Assembly (NCBI RefSeq): GCF_007197735.1
Contig: NZ_CP041637.1
Coordinates: forward strand, 2,451,001 to 2,515,000
From: Formosa sediminum
GTDB taxonomy: Bacteria; Bacteroidota; Bacteroidia; Flavobacteriales; Flavobacteriaceae
Direction of reading: 5' to 3'
DNA: 64,000 nucleotides
Below the pieces are notes generated by a model. That model ran no database searches and was not told the origin of the DNA. It saw only the letters and a list, made by a program, of their open reading frames with translations. Numbering within the stretch: position 1 is the first letter of the stretch; each line of letters opens with the position of its first letter. Positions 19,417-28,180 of the stretch are shown here, one piece after another. Both the position numbers and the translations under genes were made by a program.

Positions 19417-19750
19417 ATGCCAGAAATAGGGTTGTTTAATGGATCTGATACATGAATTACCGATGATATAACTCAAGATGTTATTCCATTTTTGGAAAAT
19501 GATAATTAAAATATTTTTGAAATTAGACATGCTAGTATTACTGATTTTAATAAGTATGAATGGATTATATTAGGTTTCCCTACTTGGTATGATGGCAGTA
19601 TAGTTTGCAAAGTGATTAAGAAGATTTTTTTGACAATTTTTAGAATCATTAATTTTACAACTAAAACCGCTGCTATTTATGGATTGTGGGATTAAATAGG
19701 ATATAGAGAGTATTTTGTTGATGGTTTTGGTATTTTTTGTTAAATGTGTT
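19417..19750 (+). pseudogene. Flavodoxin pseudogene with several nonsense mutations
   Basis: From the ATG at 19417 one frame reads MPEIGLFNGSDT, stop, ITDDITQDVIPFLENDN, stop, NIFEIRHASITDFNKYEWII, then LGFPTWYDG, IYGLWD, stop, IGYREYFVDGFGIF. This is a flavodoxin: the FMN phosphate loop GSDT(G)xT, the aromatic FMN loop PTWYDG and the FGLGDQxGYxExFVDGMGIL block. The in-frame stops are single-base changes (GGA to TGA in the phosphate loop, CAA to TAA in the GDQ position). Weak homology may continue to about 19850 in another frame. The decay is recent enough that the whole fold is still readable. Confidence 0.8.
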
Positions 19751-20042
19751 AAAGAAAATATAGGTAATGTAATTGGATATTGATATGTGTGATTATTATG
19801 TTGTTTATCAAATGTTTGTGTTGAGTTTTTTTGTTTTGTTTCCTGATGCTCCATGACACTTCAGTAATATCATTTTTTAACCTTTAAATATTTGTAACAA
19901 TCACTATCTATTATTTTAATTTAACTTTTTAAACTAAAATTTAGCGTTAACCACGAATTGTATTTAAAAAAAAGTTAAATAATATAATTTTAGTGTTCTT
20001 TGTAAGATATAATTACTAAATCTATACCACTAAGTTGCGAAC
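19751..20042. other. AT-rich degenerate sequence
   Basis: Possible 3' end of the decayed flavodoxin at the left; otherwise nothing recognised. Confidence 0.4.
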
Positions 20043-20290
20043 TATATATAGGATTGGTGTGGTTGTAGCTCTAAACTTATGTTTTGTTTTTGTGAATAGA
20101 TAATTTGCTTTCATGTTGCGAGCCATTCTTGGTCATTGCATATTGAAGCCTAACTATTCTAGTTCAGTTAACATTCTAGGAGCTTCTAACTTTCTTGGTT
20201 AACCATAAATAAAGAATATATTATTTCTCACCCATAATTTACTAGTTCTTAGTTGTAACCAATAGTAATAGCCATTTTAAAACAACTTAG
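20043..20290 (-). pseudogene. IS3-family transposase (orfB) N-terminal-half remnant
   Basis: The minus strand reads NGYYYWLQ, then MLTELE, stop, LGFNMQ, stop, and MARNMKANYLFTKTKHKFRA. This corresponds to the orfB segment GYY.WL ... RI..EL...G..IS.KRVARIMKA.GL.A..R.KF. Stops and frame changes show it is dead. It could be the 5' half of the element whose catalytic part is at 17744-17930. Confidence 0.75.
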
Positions 20291-20646
20291 TACCTTTTTC
20301 ATACCTTTTGTTTTAGATGTGCCTCACTAGAAAAAACATTTCTAGCATAATCTTTTAACTATTTTCAATCAATAGTATAATACAAATATGAATATATCTT
20401 AACTTTTACAAACCTAGTAATATTTGATAAAATATACTATTTACTGTATTTATACACAGAAGGCTTTTAGGTGTTGTTTTTAAGTATTGTCATTATACTT
20501 ATTTAATTTTTTTATTAATCAGTTGATTTGCAGTGGTTCTTATTTTAAATTATTTTTAAAACTATAGTAATCAAATAGTAAAATGTATAAATTTATATTT
20601 CATTAAACTTTATCTTCAAGGCGATATTAAAGTCTATATTATTCAA

Positions 20647-20654
20647 TATTTTTG
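20647..20654 (+). promoter_or_regulatory. -7 promoter element for the first cobalamin operon
   Basis: TATTTTTG matches TAnnTTTG and is 23 bp upstream of the cobQ ATG. No riboswitch fold is visible between it and the gene. The sequence from 20291 to here is AT-rich with no other recognised feature. Confidence 0.5.
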
Positions 20655-20677
20655 CATTTAAAATTAACAAATTTGAA

Positions 20678-22141
20678 ATGCAAAACCTACAACCTATAAT
20701 GTTAGTTGGTACAGGTTCCGATGTTGGTAAAAGCTGGATAACAACAGGAATTTGTAGATGGTTGAAACAAAGAGGATATACACCTGCTCCGTTTAAAGCA
20801 CAAAACATGTCTTTAAACAGTTTTTCTACACCCGATAATTTTGAAATAGGTAGGGCACAAGCCGTACAAGCAGAGGCATGTGATATTCCGTCAATGGTAG
20901 AAATGAATCCTATTTTATTAAAACCTTCATCATTAAATAAATCACAAATTGTATTACATGGAAAACCTATTGGAGATCAAACTGCTAAAGAATATTTTTT
21001 AGGAGATAATAAAAAATATCTTTTTGAGGAGGCTAAAAAATCTTTTAAACAATTAGCATCAAAGTACAATCCTATTGTTATGGAAGGGGCAGGTAGTATT
21101 AGTGAACTAAATTTAAAACATAGAGATATTGTAAATATGCGTATGGCCAAAGCAGCAAATGCATGTGTTTACTTAGTAGGAGATATTGATAAAGGAGGTA
21201 TTTTTGGGAGTGTTTATGGTACTATTGCTTTGCTTGAAGACTGGGAACGTAAACTCGTAAAAGGCATTATTATTAATAAGTTTAGAGGTGATGCAAATTT
21301 GTTTATTGAAGGTAAAAAAATTTTAGAAAACCTAACAGGACTTCCTGTTTTAGGTATTTTGCCTTATACTAGAGATATTTTTATTGAAGAAGAAGATTCC
21401 GTTGCCTTAAACCGTAGGTCTACTACAGCTATTAACGGTAAGTTAAATATTGCTGTAGTAAAACTTCATTACATCTCTAATTATACCGATTTTCAAGCTT
21501 TAGAGCAAGAAACACTTATTAATCTTTATTTTACAAGAGATGTTGAAGAACTAAATAAAGCCGATGTTATTATAATTCCAGGAACAAAAAACACCATTGA
21601 AGATTTAATAGCCTTAAAAAAAGACGGTTTAGATATTGTCATTAAAGCACGTTATAAGCAGATTCCTATTATCGGAATTTGCGGAGGGTACCAAATGTTA
21701 GGAAAATCTATCACAGATCCTTTTTCTGTAGAAAGTCATGTAAAATTAGAAACAGGTTTGGGGTTGTTTGATATTGAAACACAACTGTCTAAAACTAAGC
21801 AAACCATACAACGTAATTTTAAGTTTAAGAATTATAAAGCATCTTGTGTTGGATACGAAATACATATGGGAGAAACCAGTGTACCAAAAGATAGACATTT
21901 AAACATTATTGAGGGTATACAGGAAGGTTATTTTGATAGAAAAAAAAGTTGGGGTACTTACCTTCATGGCATTTTTGATAATCAAGAGGTTGTAACAGAG
22001 TTATTACAATTAAAATTCCCTGAAGCTCAAGCAAAAAATTACAGACAATTTAAAACTGAACAATTTGATAAATTAGCCGATTGGATAGACGAAAATTTAG
22101 ACATGAATGCGATTATAAAAAACAGTCTTGAAACATGTTAA
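20678..22141 (+). CDS. cobQ: Cobyric acid synthase CobQ
   Basis: 487 residues, full length. It amidates carboxylates b, d, e and g of adenosylcobyrinate a,c-diamide using glutamine and ATP. The N-terminal BioD-like domain carries the P-loop GTGSDVGKSW (11-20) and PFKAQNMSLNS; the C-terminal class I glutaminase carries Cys335 in GICGGYQMLG and the Glu/His pair region GYEIHMGE. It heads the cobalamin cluster and overlaps the next gene by 7 bp, so the four genes to 24591 are probably one unit. A -7-type box lies just upstream. Confidence 0.97.
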   Translation: MQNLQPIMLVGTGSDVGKSWITTGICRWLKQRGYTPAPFKAQNMSLNSFSTPDNFEIGRAQAVQAEACDIPSMVEMNPILLKPSSLNKSQIVLHGKPIGDQTAKEYFLGDNKKYLFEEAKKSFKQLASKYNPIVMEGAGSISELNLKHRDIVNMRMAKAANACVYLVGDIDKGGIFGSVYGTIALLEDWERKLVKGIIINKFRGDANLFIEGKKILENLTGLPVLGILPYTRDIFIEEEDSVALNRRSTTAINGKLNIAVVKLHYISNYTDFQALEQETLINLYFTRDVEELNKADVIIIPGTKNTIEDLIALKKDGLDIVIKARYKQIPIIGICGGYQMLGKSITDPFSVESHVKLETGLGLFDIETQLSKTKQTIQRNFKFKNYKASCVGYEIHMGETSVPKDRHLNIIEGIQEGYFDRKKSWGTYLHGIFDNQEVVTELLQLKFPEAQAKNYRQFKTEQFDKLADWIDENLDMNAIIKNSLETC

Positions 22142-23142
22142 ATGGCCACGGCGATGATCTTCATTTGATTGAAGTAGAAATAAAACATAATTTTAGTTCT
22201 AATGTGTATTATAAAGGTTGCCCAAAAACATTGCTCGATGAGGTTTCAAGATGTGTAAATCAAATTCAAAGTTATCCATCGCCCACCGCAAATGAACTTA
22301 ATGAATTAGCAGCTAAAAAGTTTCAGTTAAAAAGTAATCAATTTTTATTTACAAATGGTGCGACAGAAGCTTTTTATTTAATTGCTCAATTATTTTCTAA
22401 CAAAAAAGCAGCTATTGTAGCTCCTACATTTGCAGAATACGAAGATGCTTGTAAAATATTTCATTTAGATTACGAGCTTATTAATGTTGCAGAATTACAA
22501 AATACCAATGCAAATCTTGTGTTTATTTGTAACCCTAATAATCCTAATGGAAACGTTTTATTTAAAGCAGAATTAGAATATCTTTTTCAAGAAAAACCAA
22601 ATACTATATTTGTTATAGATGAAGCCTATATTGAGTTTACTACTAGTATAGAATCTATTGTATCATTAACTTCCAAATACAATAATTTAATAATAGTACG
22701 TTCCTTAACCAAAACATTTACAATTCCAGGATTACGTTTAGGTTATGTGATTTCTGATGCTTCTTTAATAGCCAAATTATTAACTTTAAAAATGCCATGG
22801 AGCGTTAATTTATTGGCTATTAAAGCAGGCGAGTACATTTTCAAAAATTACGATAAACTTCAGTTTAATGTTTCAGAATTATTAGAAGAGACAGCAGTTT
22901 TTAAAAAGCAATTATCAAAATTAAATGGGATTAGAGTTTGTGAAAGTGATACTTCTTACTTTTTAATTGAATTATTTGATAAACCAGCAAATGAATTGAA
23001 GCACTATTTGATTAAAGAACATCAAATTCTTGTTCGTGATGCTACAAATTTTAATAAGTTAGAAGGGGAATATGTTAGGCTTTCAACGCAAAGTAAAGAC
23101 GCTAATAATTCTTTAATTCAAATTTTGAAAGCATGGATTTAA
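22135..23142 (+). CDS. cobD: CobD-like PLP enzyme (threonine-phosphate decarboxylase / HisC-like)
   Basis: 335 residues, fold type I aminotransferase. The PLP Lys is Lys193 in RSLTKTFTIPGLRLGYV; other family blocks are NPNNPNGN and VIDEAYIEF. HisC-like enzymes in cobalamin clusters make (R)-1-amino-2-propanol phosphate from threonine phosphate, the aminopropanol arm of B12. Location between cobQ and cbiB strongly supports this role over histidinol-phosphate aminotransferase. It overlaps both neighbours. Confidence 0.88.
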   Translation: MLNGHGDDLHLIEVEIKHNFSSNVYYKGCPKTLLDEVSRCVNQIQSYPSPTANELNELAAKKFQLKSNQFLFTNGATEAFYLIAQLFSNKKAAIVAPTFAEYEDACKIFHLDYELINVAELQNTNANLVFICNPNNPNGNVLFKAELEYLFQEKPNTIFVIDEAYIEFTTSIESIVSLTSKYNNLIIVRSLTKTFTIPGLRLGYVISDASLIAKLLTLKMPWSVNLLAIKAGEYIFKNYDKLQFNVSELLEETAVFKKQLSKLNGIRVCESDTSYFLIELFDKPANELKHYLIKEHQILVRDATNFNKLEGEYVRLSTQSKDANNSLIQILKAWI

Positions 23143-24065
23143 ACGCTATTTACATATTAATTTTTGCTTTTGCTTTTGACTTAATTTTTGGAGACCCCAT
23201 AAATATGCCCCATCTTATTGTAGCTTACGGTAATGGCATTTCTTTTGGAGAAAAAACACTCAATACAGGACGTTATAAATTTATAAAAGGCGCTTTACTT
23301 GTAATTATATTGGTAAGTGTCTCTTTTGTTGTGCCTTATTTTATTATTAGAGAATTAAATAGGTTAAACTTTCAAATTTTAGCCATTGTATTTTCAACAC
23401 TTATGTTGTTTTATTGTTTGGCAAATAAGACTTTAATAACAGAAGGTTTAGCTGTTTTTAATGTTTTAAAAAATAAAGGTTTGGAAGCTGGACGAAAACG
23501 TCTATCTTGGATTGTAGGACGAGAAACCAATAACTTAAGTGCGCAACAAATTAGAGTAGCAACCTTTGAAACCATGTCCGAAAACTTGAGTGATGGTGTT
23601 ATCGCGCCGCTTTTTTATTTTCTAATTTTAGGCGTTCCTGGAGCAATGGCTTATAAAATGATAAATACTTTCGATTCTATGATTGGGTATAAAAACGATA
23701 AATATATATGGTTTGGAAAATTTGCAGCAAAATTAGACGATATTGTTAATTATATTCCAGCTAGAATTACGGCATTTTTAATGTTAGTGGTTCAGTTTAA
23801 ATTAAATGGATTTTCATTTGTCTTTAAAGAAGGCCGTAAACACAGCAGTCCTAATGCAGGGTATCCAGAAGCTGCATTGGCCTATATTTTAGATTGTAGG
23901 TTTGGAGGCCCTAATTATTATCATGGAAAATTGGTAAATAAACCTTTTATAGGAAGTCGTAACCGAGAGATTAATCATGAAGAAATTAAAACAGTTAGAG
24001 CCATAAATTACAAGGTTAGTATATTGTTTTGTGCTGTAATTATAGTGTTATTATTACTTTTTTAA
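23133..24065 (+). CDS. cbiB: Adenosylcobinamide-phosphate synthase CbiB
   Basis: 310 residues, integral membrane. It attaches aminopropanol (phosphate) to cobyric acid. Family motifs are AFAFDLIFGDP at the N-terminus, LSWIVGRETNNLS, TFETMSENLSDGVIAPLFYF, KMINTFDSMIGYKND and SPNAGYPEAALA. About four to five TM helices. It overlaps the aminotransferase by 10 bp, consistent with coupled translation. Confidence 0.96.
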   Translation: MDLNAIYILIFAFAFDLIFGDPINMPHLIVAYGNGISFGEKTLNTGRYKFIKGALLVIILVSVSFVVPYFIIRELNRLNFQILAIVFSTLMLFYCLANKTLITEGLAVFNVLKNKGLEAGRKRLSWIVGRETNNLSAQQIRVATFETMSENLSDGVIAPLFYFLILGVPGAMAYKMINTFDSMIGYKNDKYIWFGKFAAKLDDIVNYIPARITAFLMLVVQFKLNGFSFVFKEGRKHSSPNAGYPEAALAYILDCRFGGPNYYHGKLVNKPFIGSRNREINHEEIKTVRAINYKVSILFCAVIIVLLLLF

Positions 24066-24066
24066 T

Positions 24067-24591
24067 ATGCATAGTTTTCAAAAAAAATATATTATTACAG
24101 GGGCACCTGGAACAGGAAAAACAACCACTATAAATTTGCTAAAAAAAACAATGTCTTGTATGGACGAAGTGTCTAGGAAAGTTATTCTAGAGGAACAAAA
24201 AAATAATAGAAATGGTATGCCTTGGGGCGATATAAAACGTTTTTCTAATTTGGTATACAATGCAACTAGTCAGGAATTATTAACAAGTGATGCTATAATT
24301 TGCGATAGGTCGTTGTTAGATCTAGAAGCCTATTTGGTTATAGAAAATAAAACAATTCCTAATTATTTACGTAATTTTTCGTATCAGGATACCTACCATA
24401 AAACAGTTTTTTTTGCGCCAACTTGGTTCGATATTTATTGCCAAGATGGGCAACGATTACAAGAATTTGATTACTGTTTAAAATTAGAAAAAGCACTTTT
24501 AAAACAGTATAAAAACAAAGGATTTGAAGTTGTAATGTTACCTAAGGTTTCTCCTTTAAAAAGATCTAAATTCATTTTAGAATTCATTTAA
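24067..24591 (+). CDS. P-loop ATP-binding protein (AAA_28 / NadR-kinase-like)
   Basis: 174 residues. Walker A is GAPGTGKTTTI near the N-terminus, followed by DEVSRKVILEEQKNN and MPWGDIKRFSN, a layout seen in AAA_28 proteins and the NadR kinase domain; IICDRSLLDLEAYL supplies the Asp-Arg pair typical of small-molecule kinases. It is 1 bp after cbiB. No gene for an L-threonine kinase (PduX) is seen in the cluster, so this protein is a candidate for making threonine phosphate for the CobD-like enzyme; that is inference from context. Confidence 0.75.
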   Translation: MHSFQKKYIITGAPGTGKTTTINLLKKTMSCMDEVSRKVILEEQKNNRNGMPWGDIKRFSNLVYNATSQELLTSDAIICDRSLLDLEAYLVIENKTIPNYLRNFSYQDTYHKTVFFAPTWFDIYCQDGQRLQEFDYCLKLEKALLKQYKNKGFEVVMLPKVSPLKRSKFILEFI

Positions 24592-24610
24592 CAATTTCAA
24601 AAATTAGCTA

Positions 24611-24618
24611 TACATTTG
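24611..24618 (+). promoter_or_regulatory. -7 promoter element of the riboswitch transcript
   Basis: TACATTTG matches TAnnTTTG. Transcription would start near 24625, exactly at the 5' edge of the cobalamin riboswitch. Confidence 0.6.
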
Positions 24619-24619
24619 T

Positions 24620-24810
24620 ATAACTTGAGGTTTCCATATTTTTTTATTAAGAATATAGAATTAAAAGGGAATTTGGTGAAAATCCAAAACTGTACCCGCA
24701 GCTGTAAGCTCTTAAAAAGCTTTTAACATCTATAGTCACTGTTCTTGAGAATGGGAAGGCGTTAAAAAGTAGAGTGAGTCAGAAGACCTGCCTAAAGCTA
24801 AGCATAAATT
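24620..24810 (+). promoter_or_regulatory. Cobalamin riboswitch
   Basis: All core blocks are present in order: AAAAGGGAATTTGGTGAAAA (P3 entry), TCCAAAACTGTACCCGCAGC TGTAA (the B12-box region), a TCACTG element, GGGAAGGCG and GAAGACCTGCC. Such aptamers bind adenosylcobalamin and repress in cis. A short hairpin around AACTTTCGGGAATAAAAGTT (24811-24830) and the stretch before the ATG at 24897 may be the expression platform. It controls the ferredoxin-like/cobA/cbiX run that follows, while cobQ-cobD-cbiB upstream lie outside its reach. Confidence 0.93.
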
Positions 24811-24896
24811 AAACTTTCGGGAATAAAAGTTAACGTGTCTGATTCCTACTTTTTTGGGTTCATACTCAACTTCTTTTCCCATGATAAATAAAAAAA

Positions 24897-25703
24897 ATGG
24901 GAAAAAACATTGCCAAATCAAAACATACATTTTTCTTTTGCGACGGCGGTTCTTGTCAAAAAGCAGGAAGCGAGCAAGTAGTAAGAACAGCACGCGCTTA
25001 TTTACGTAATAATGATTTGTGGAATACTACACATACCATTAAAACCAGATGTAATGGAAGGTGTGAAGATGCGCCTACATGTATTGTGCATCCTGGAGAA
25101 TTTTGGTATAAGGAACTTTCGCCAGAAAAAATCACACATATAGTAAAAGGTCATATATATAATGATTGTCCGATAGAAACCGAATTGTTATATAAAGAAG
25201 GCTGGAAAGAACAGGTTTCTAGTAAAGAAAAAGCGCCTATAAAACCTAAGCCTTTTGAATTTAAAGCAGATGAAGAATTAGGTGATTGTCTTATTACACG
25301 CGGATTTAGTTCAGACCAATATTTATACCCGCTATTTTTATTGCTTTTAGAAAAATCAGAAGGCGTAACACTTTATAAGCCCAATTACAATCCAATTCCT
25401 TTTAAAGAAATTAAAGATGTAGTTTATTCAAAAGCATACACACTTGAGCTGCTAACAAATACAGATTGTATAGAATTTATAATTGCAGCGGTTCCAATTG
25501 ATGATATGGCTTTGCAAAAATCAAAAATTTCCATTACAGAATATTATTATCAAAAAGAAACAAACAAAACAGGTATTCGTTTTAAAAATAAATTTGGAAA
25601 AACTTTAGGGAAAATAGAGTTTAATGCTTTAGATAATAAAGCATGGAAATACTGTACAAAAATTCAGTTGCAAAATCTAACTTTAGATGTGTCTCAATTA
25701 TGA
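24897..25703 (+). CDS. (2Fe-2S) ferredoxin-like protein with C-terminal domain
   Basis: 268 residues. Residues 1-95 form a thioredoxin-like [2Fe-2S] ferredoxin: Cys15 and Cys20 in FFCDGGSCQKAG, Cys52 and Cys56 in TRCNGRCEDAPTC. The C-terminal half has no recognised fold. As the first gene behind the cobalamin riboswitch, directly before cobA and cbiX, it may be an electron donor for the chelatase or a methyltransferase step. An ATGA overlap couples it to the next gene. Confidence 0.82.
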   Translation: MGKNIAKSKHTFFFCDGGSCQKAGSEQVVRTARAYLRNNDLWNTTHTIKTRCNGRCEDAPTCIVHPGEFWYKELSPEKITHIVKGHIYNDCPIETELLYKEGWKEQVSSKEKAPIKPKPFEFKADEELGDCLITRGFSSDQYLYPLFLLLLEKSEGVTLYKPNYNPIPFKEIKDVVYSKAYTLELLTNTDCIEFIIAAVPIDDMALQKSKISITEYYYQKETNKTGIRFKNKFGKTLGKIEFNALDNKAWKYCTKIQLQNLTLDVSQL

Positions 25704-27244
25704 ATAAACATATAGCTGTTTTAGGGTTAGGTTGGTTAGGTTTACCATTAGCATTACAACTTCAAAAAAAAGGGTTTACTATAAGTGGCAGTACGTCTAA
25801 TTTGGATAACTTAAAACCGTTAAGTAAATATTCGTTTCCTGTAAATAGAATAAAAATAGAAGCAGATAAAATTGTAGGAGATTGGGAGGCTTTTATAAAC
25901 GAAACCTCTACGCTTATTATTAATTTTCCGCCAAAGCGTATTAATAATATAGAAACTATTCATCCGCTTCAAATAGCACAAATAATAAAACACACGCCCA
26001 AAACTACAAAAGTTGTTTTTGTAAGTTCAACATCTGTATATCAAAATACAAATGCACGTATAGATGAAACAGTAACATGCATGCCCCAAAAAGCTTCTGG
26101 CATTGGTTTAATTAAGGCAGAACAATTATTAAAAGAATATTTTGGTAGTAATGTAACCATTTTACGTTTGGCAGGTTTAATTGGCCCAAAGCGTCATCCG
26201 GGTCGTTTTTTGGCAAATAAAAAGCAATTAAAAAATCCTAATGTACCTGTAAATCTTATTCATCAAAAAGACGCTGTTGGTTTAATAACAGCTATTTTAG
26301 AGCAAGATTGTTTTGGCGAAATTATTAATGGTTGTGCAGATGTGCACCCAAAACGCAAAGATTTTTATAAAAATGCAGCTATGCAATTAAATCTGGAAGC
26401 TCCTGTTTTTGAAACTTCAACAGAAGAGCGTTTTAAAATTGTAGATAACTTAAAATCTAAAACAATTCTGAATTTTGAATATCAGTTTGCTAATCCAGAA
26501 TCAATTTTTGCAAAAGATAAGTTGCCAGAAATATATATTGTGGGTGCAGGTCCTGGTAATAAAAACCTATTGACTTTAAAGGCTTTTAATGCTATTAATA
26601 ATGCAGAAGTTATTTTACACGATAATTTAATTTCTGATGAAATAATGACTATTAATACCAATGCAGAACACATTTATGTAGGTAGAAAATTTGGAGATAA
26701 AGAGAATCCGCAAGCACGCCAAAATAAAATAAACGAATTATTAAAATTGCATTGCGAAATGGGTAATAACGTAGTGCGTTTAAAATCTGGAGATCCTTAT
26801 GTTTATGGTCGTGCAGCCGAAGAAGTTCGTTTTTTAAAAGCACATAAACTTCCTTTTTGTGTTGTTCCAGGAATTTCTGCAGCTTTAGCTGCCGCTAGTT
26901 TAGCGAATATTCCTATTACAGAAAGAGGGCACTCTAATGCTATCTTAATTTGTACAGCACACACAGCAGATTACTCTACATCGCAGCTTAATGGTATTGC
27001 AGAAATGCTTAATGCCGGAAATACATTGGCGCTTTATATGGGCTTAAAAAGTTTAGATAAAATTATTCCAAAGCTTATAGCAGTTTCTGGAAATCCAGAT
27101 ATTCCAATTAATGCTATCTCTAATGTGTCTAGAGCGAATGAGGTTTTATTTTCTTCAACATTGGGAAATATAGAAAACGATATAAAAAAACAAGAGTTAA
27201 AAATGCCTGTAGTCTTTTTAATAGGTGTAAAACCAATCGATTAA
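25700..27244 (+). CDS. cobA: Fusion: NAD-dependent epimerase-like domain + uroporphyrinogen-III C-methyltransferase
   Basis: 514 residues from the ATG at 25700, which overlaps the previous stop; a longer frame to 25643 would run into that gene. Residues 1-265 are a short Rossmann (YeeZ/epimerase-like) domain opening HIAVLGLGWLGLPLAL, with VFVSSTSVY. From about 275 a complete SUMT follows: YIVGAGPGNKNLLTLKA, VVRLKSGDPYVYGRAAEE, PGISAALAAASLANIPITER. SUMT makes precorrin-2 from uroporphyrinogen III. The usual SUMT partner (CysG-type dehydrogenase/chelatase) is replaced by an epimerase-like module of unknown purpose. Confidence 0.9.
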   Translation: MNKHIAVLGLGWLGLPLALQLQKKGFTISGSTSNLDNLKPLSKYSFPVNRIKIEADKIVGDWEAFINETSTLIINFPPKRINNIETIHPLQIAQIIKHTPKTTKVVFVSSTSVYQNTNARIDETVTCMPQKASGIGLIKAEQLLKEYFGSNVTILRLAGLIGPKRHPGRFLANKKQLKNPNVPVNLIHQKDAVGLITAILEQDCFGEIINGCADVHPKRKDFYKNAAMQLNLEAPVFETSTEERFKIVDNLKSKTILNFEYQFANPESIFAKDKLPEIYIVGAGPGNKNLLTLKAFNAINNAEVILHDNLISDEIMTINTNAEHIYVGRKFGDKENPQARQNKINELLKLHCEMGNNVVRLKSGDPYVYGRAAEEVRFLKAHKLPFCVVPGISAALAAASLANIPITERGHSNAILICTAHTADYSTSQLNGIAEMLNAGNTLALYMGLKSLDKIIPKLIAVSGNPDIPINAISNVSRANEVLFSSTLGNIENDIKKQELKMPVVFLIGVKPID

Positions 27245-27247
27245 ATA

Positions 27248-28180
27248 ATGAAAAAAGGAATTTTACTTTGCGGACATGGTAGTAGAACAAAATCAGGAAC
27301 CAATGCTTTTAAAGAATTGGTAAGTGCGCTACAAGCACGTTATACAGAGTACGAAGTAGATTATGGGTTTTTAGAATTTAATCATCCCGTTTATGAAGCT
27401 TCTATAGAACGTATGTACCAGAAAGGGATTCGTGAAATTTATGCCTTACCAATTATTCTTTTTGCTGGATCGCATGCAAAAAATGATATTCCGTATGAAA
27501 TGAATACCATACAGAGCTATTATAAAGATCTAACCATAAAAATGGGAAAACATCTAGGTGTAAATTCCTTTTTATTAGAACTCGCACAGAAAAGAATTTT
27601 AGAAGAAGAAAGTAAACACACACCAATAGACAGAAAAGATGTATGCTTAATGGTTGTAGGAAGGGGAACAACAGATACAGATGCAAATTCTGATGTACAT
27701 AAATTAGCATGTATGTTAGGCGAAGGTATGGGGTTTGGTTTTACAACCGTTGCATATAGTGGCACCGCTTATCCTAATGTAACGAAGAGTTTAGAACTAA
27801 TTAGTAAAATGGAATTTAAACGTACCATTGCCATTCCATTTTTCTTTTTTACAGGAATTCTTTTAGAACGAATTTATAAGCAAATAACAGATTTTAGCGA
27901 AACTTCACCTCTAGAATATATCTATACACAGGCTTTTGGTAGTGACGAGTTAATTCTAAAAGCTTTTGATGAGCGTTTAGAAGAAGCTATTAATGGAACA
28001 GCAAACATGAATTGCCAAATGTGTAAATACCGTAAGCAAATTGTTGGATTAGAATCTGAAGTAGGAAAAGAACAAATAGGGCATCATTTATCTGTAAAAG
28101 GTGTTTTGTTTGAAGAAGATGAAAAAGTAGGACAAAAAAACAGTGTGCTTACTAAAATAAAAAAAGGTTTAGGAATATGA
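27248..28180 (+). CDS. cbiX: Sirohydrochlorin cobaltochelatase CbiX (long form)
   Basis: 310 residues, two chelatase-type domains in tandem (family long form). The first has LLCGHGSRTKSG and LPIILFAGSHAKNDIP; the second begins CLMVVGRGTTDTDANSDV. The C-terminal tail has an MxCxxC motif (Met254-Asn-Cys256-Gln-Met-Cys259), known in long CbiX proteins as an Fe-S site. It inserts Co(II) early into sirohydrochlorin, indicating the cobalt-early pathway. It starts 3 bp after cobA and overlaps cbiL by 4 bp. Confidence 0.95.
   Translation: MKKGILLCGHGSRTKSGTNAFKELVSALQARYTEYEVDYGFLEFNHPVYEASIERMYQKGIREIYALPIILFAGSHAKNDIPYEMNTIQSYYKDLTIKMGKHLGVNSFLLELAQKRILEEESKHTPIDRKDVCLMVVGRGTTDTDANSDVHKLACMLGEGMGFGFTTVAYSGTAYPNVTKSLELISKMEFKRTIAIPFFFFTGILLERIYKQITDFSETSPLEYIYTQAFGSDELILKAFDERLEEAINGTANMNCQMCKYRKQIVGLESEVGKEQIGHHLSVKGVLFEEDEKVGQKNSVLTKIKKGLGI

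Noticed and set aside
19570-19854. 94-codon minus-strand ORF
   Set aside because: It lies antisense to the flavodoxin pseudogene and has low-complexity Asn/Thr-rich sequence.
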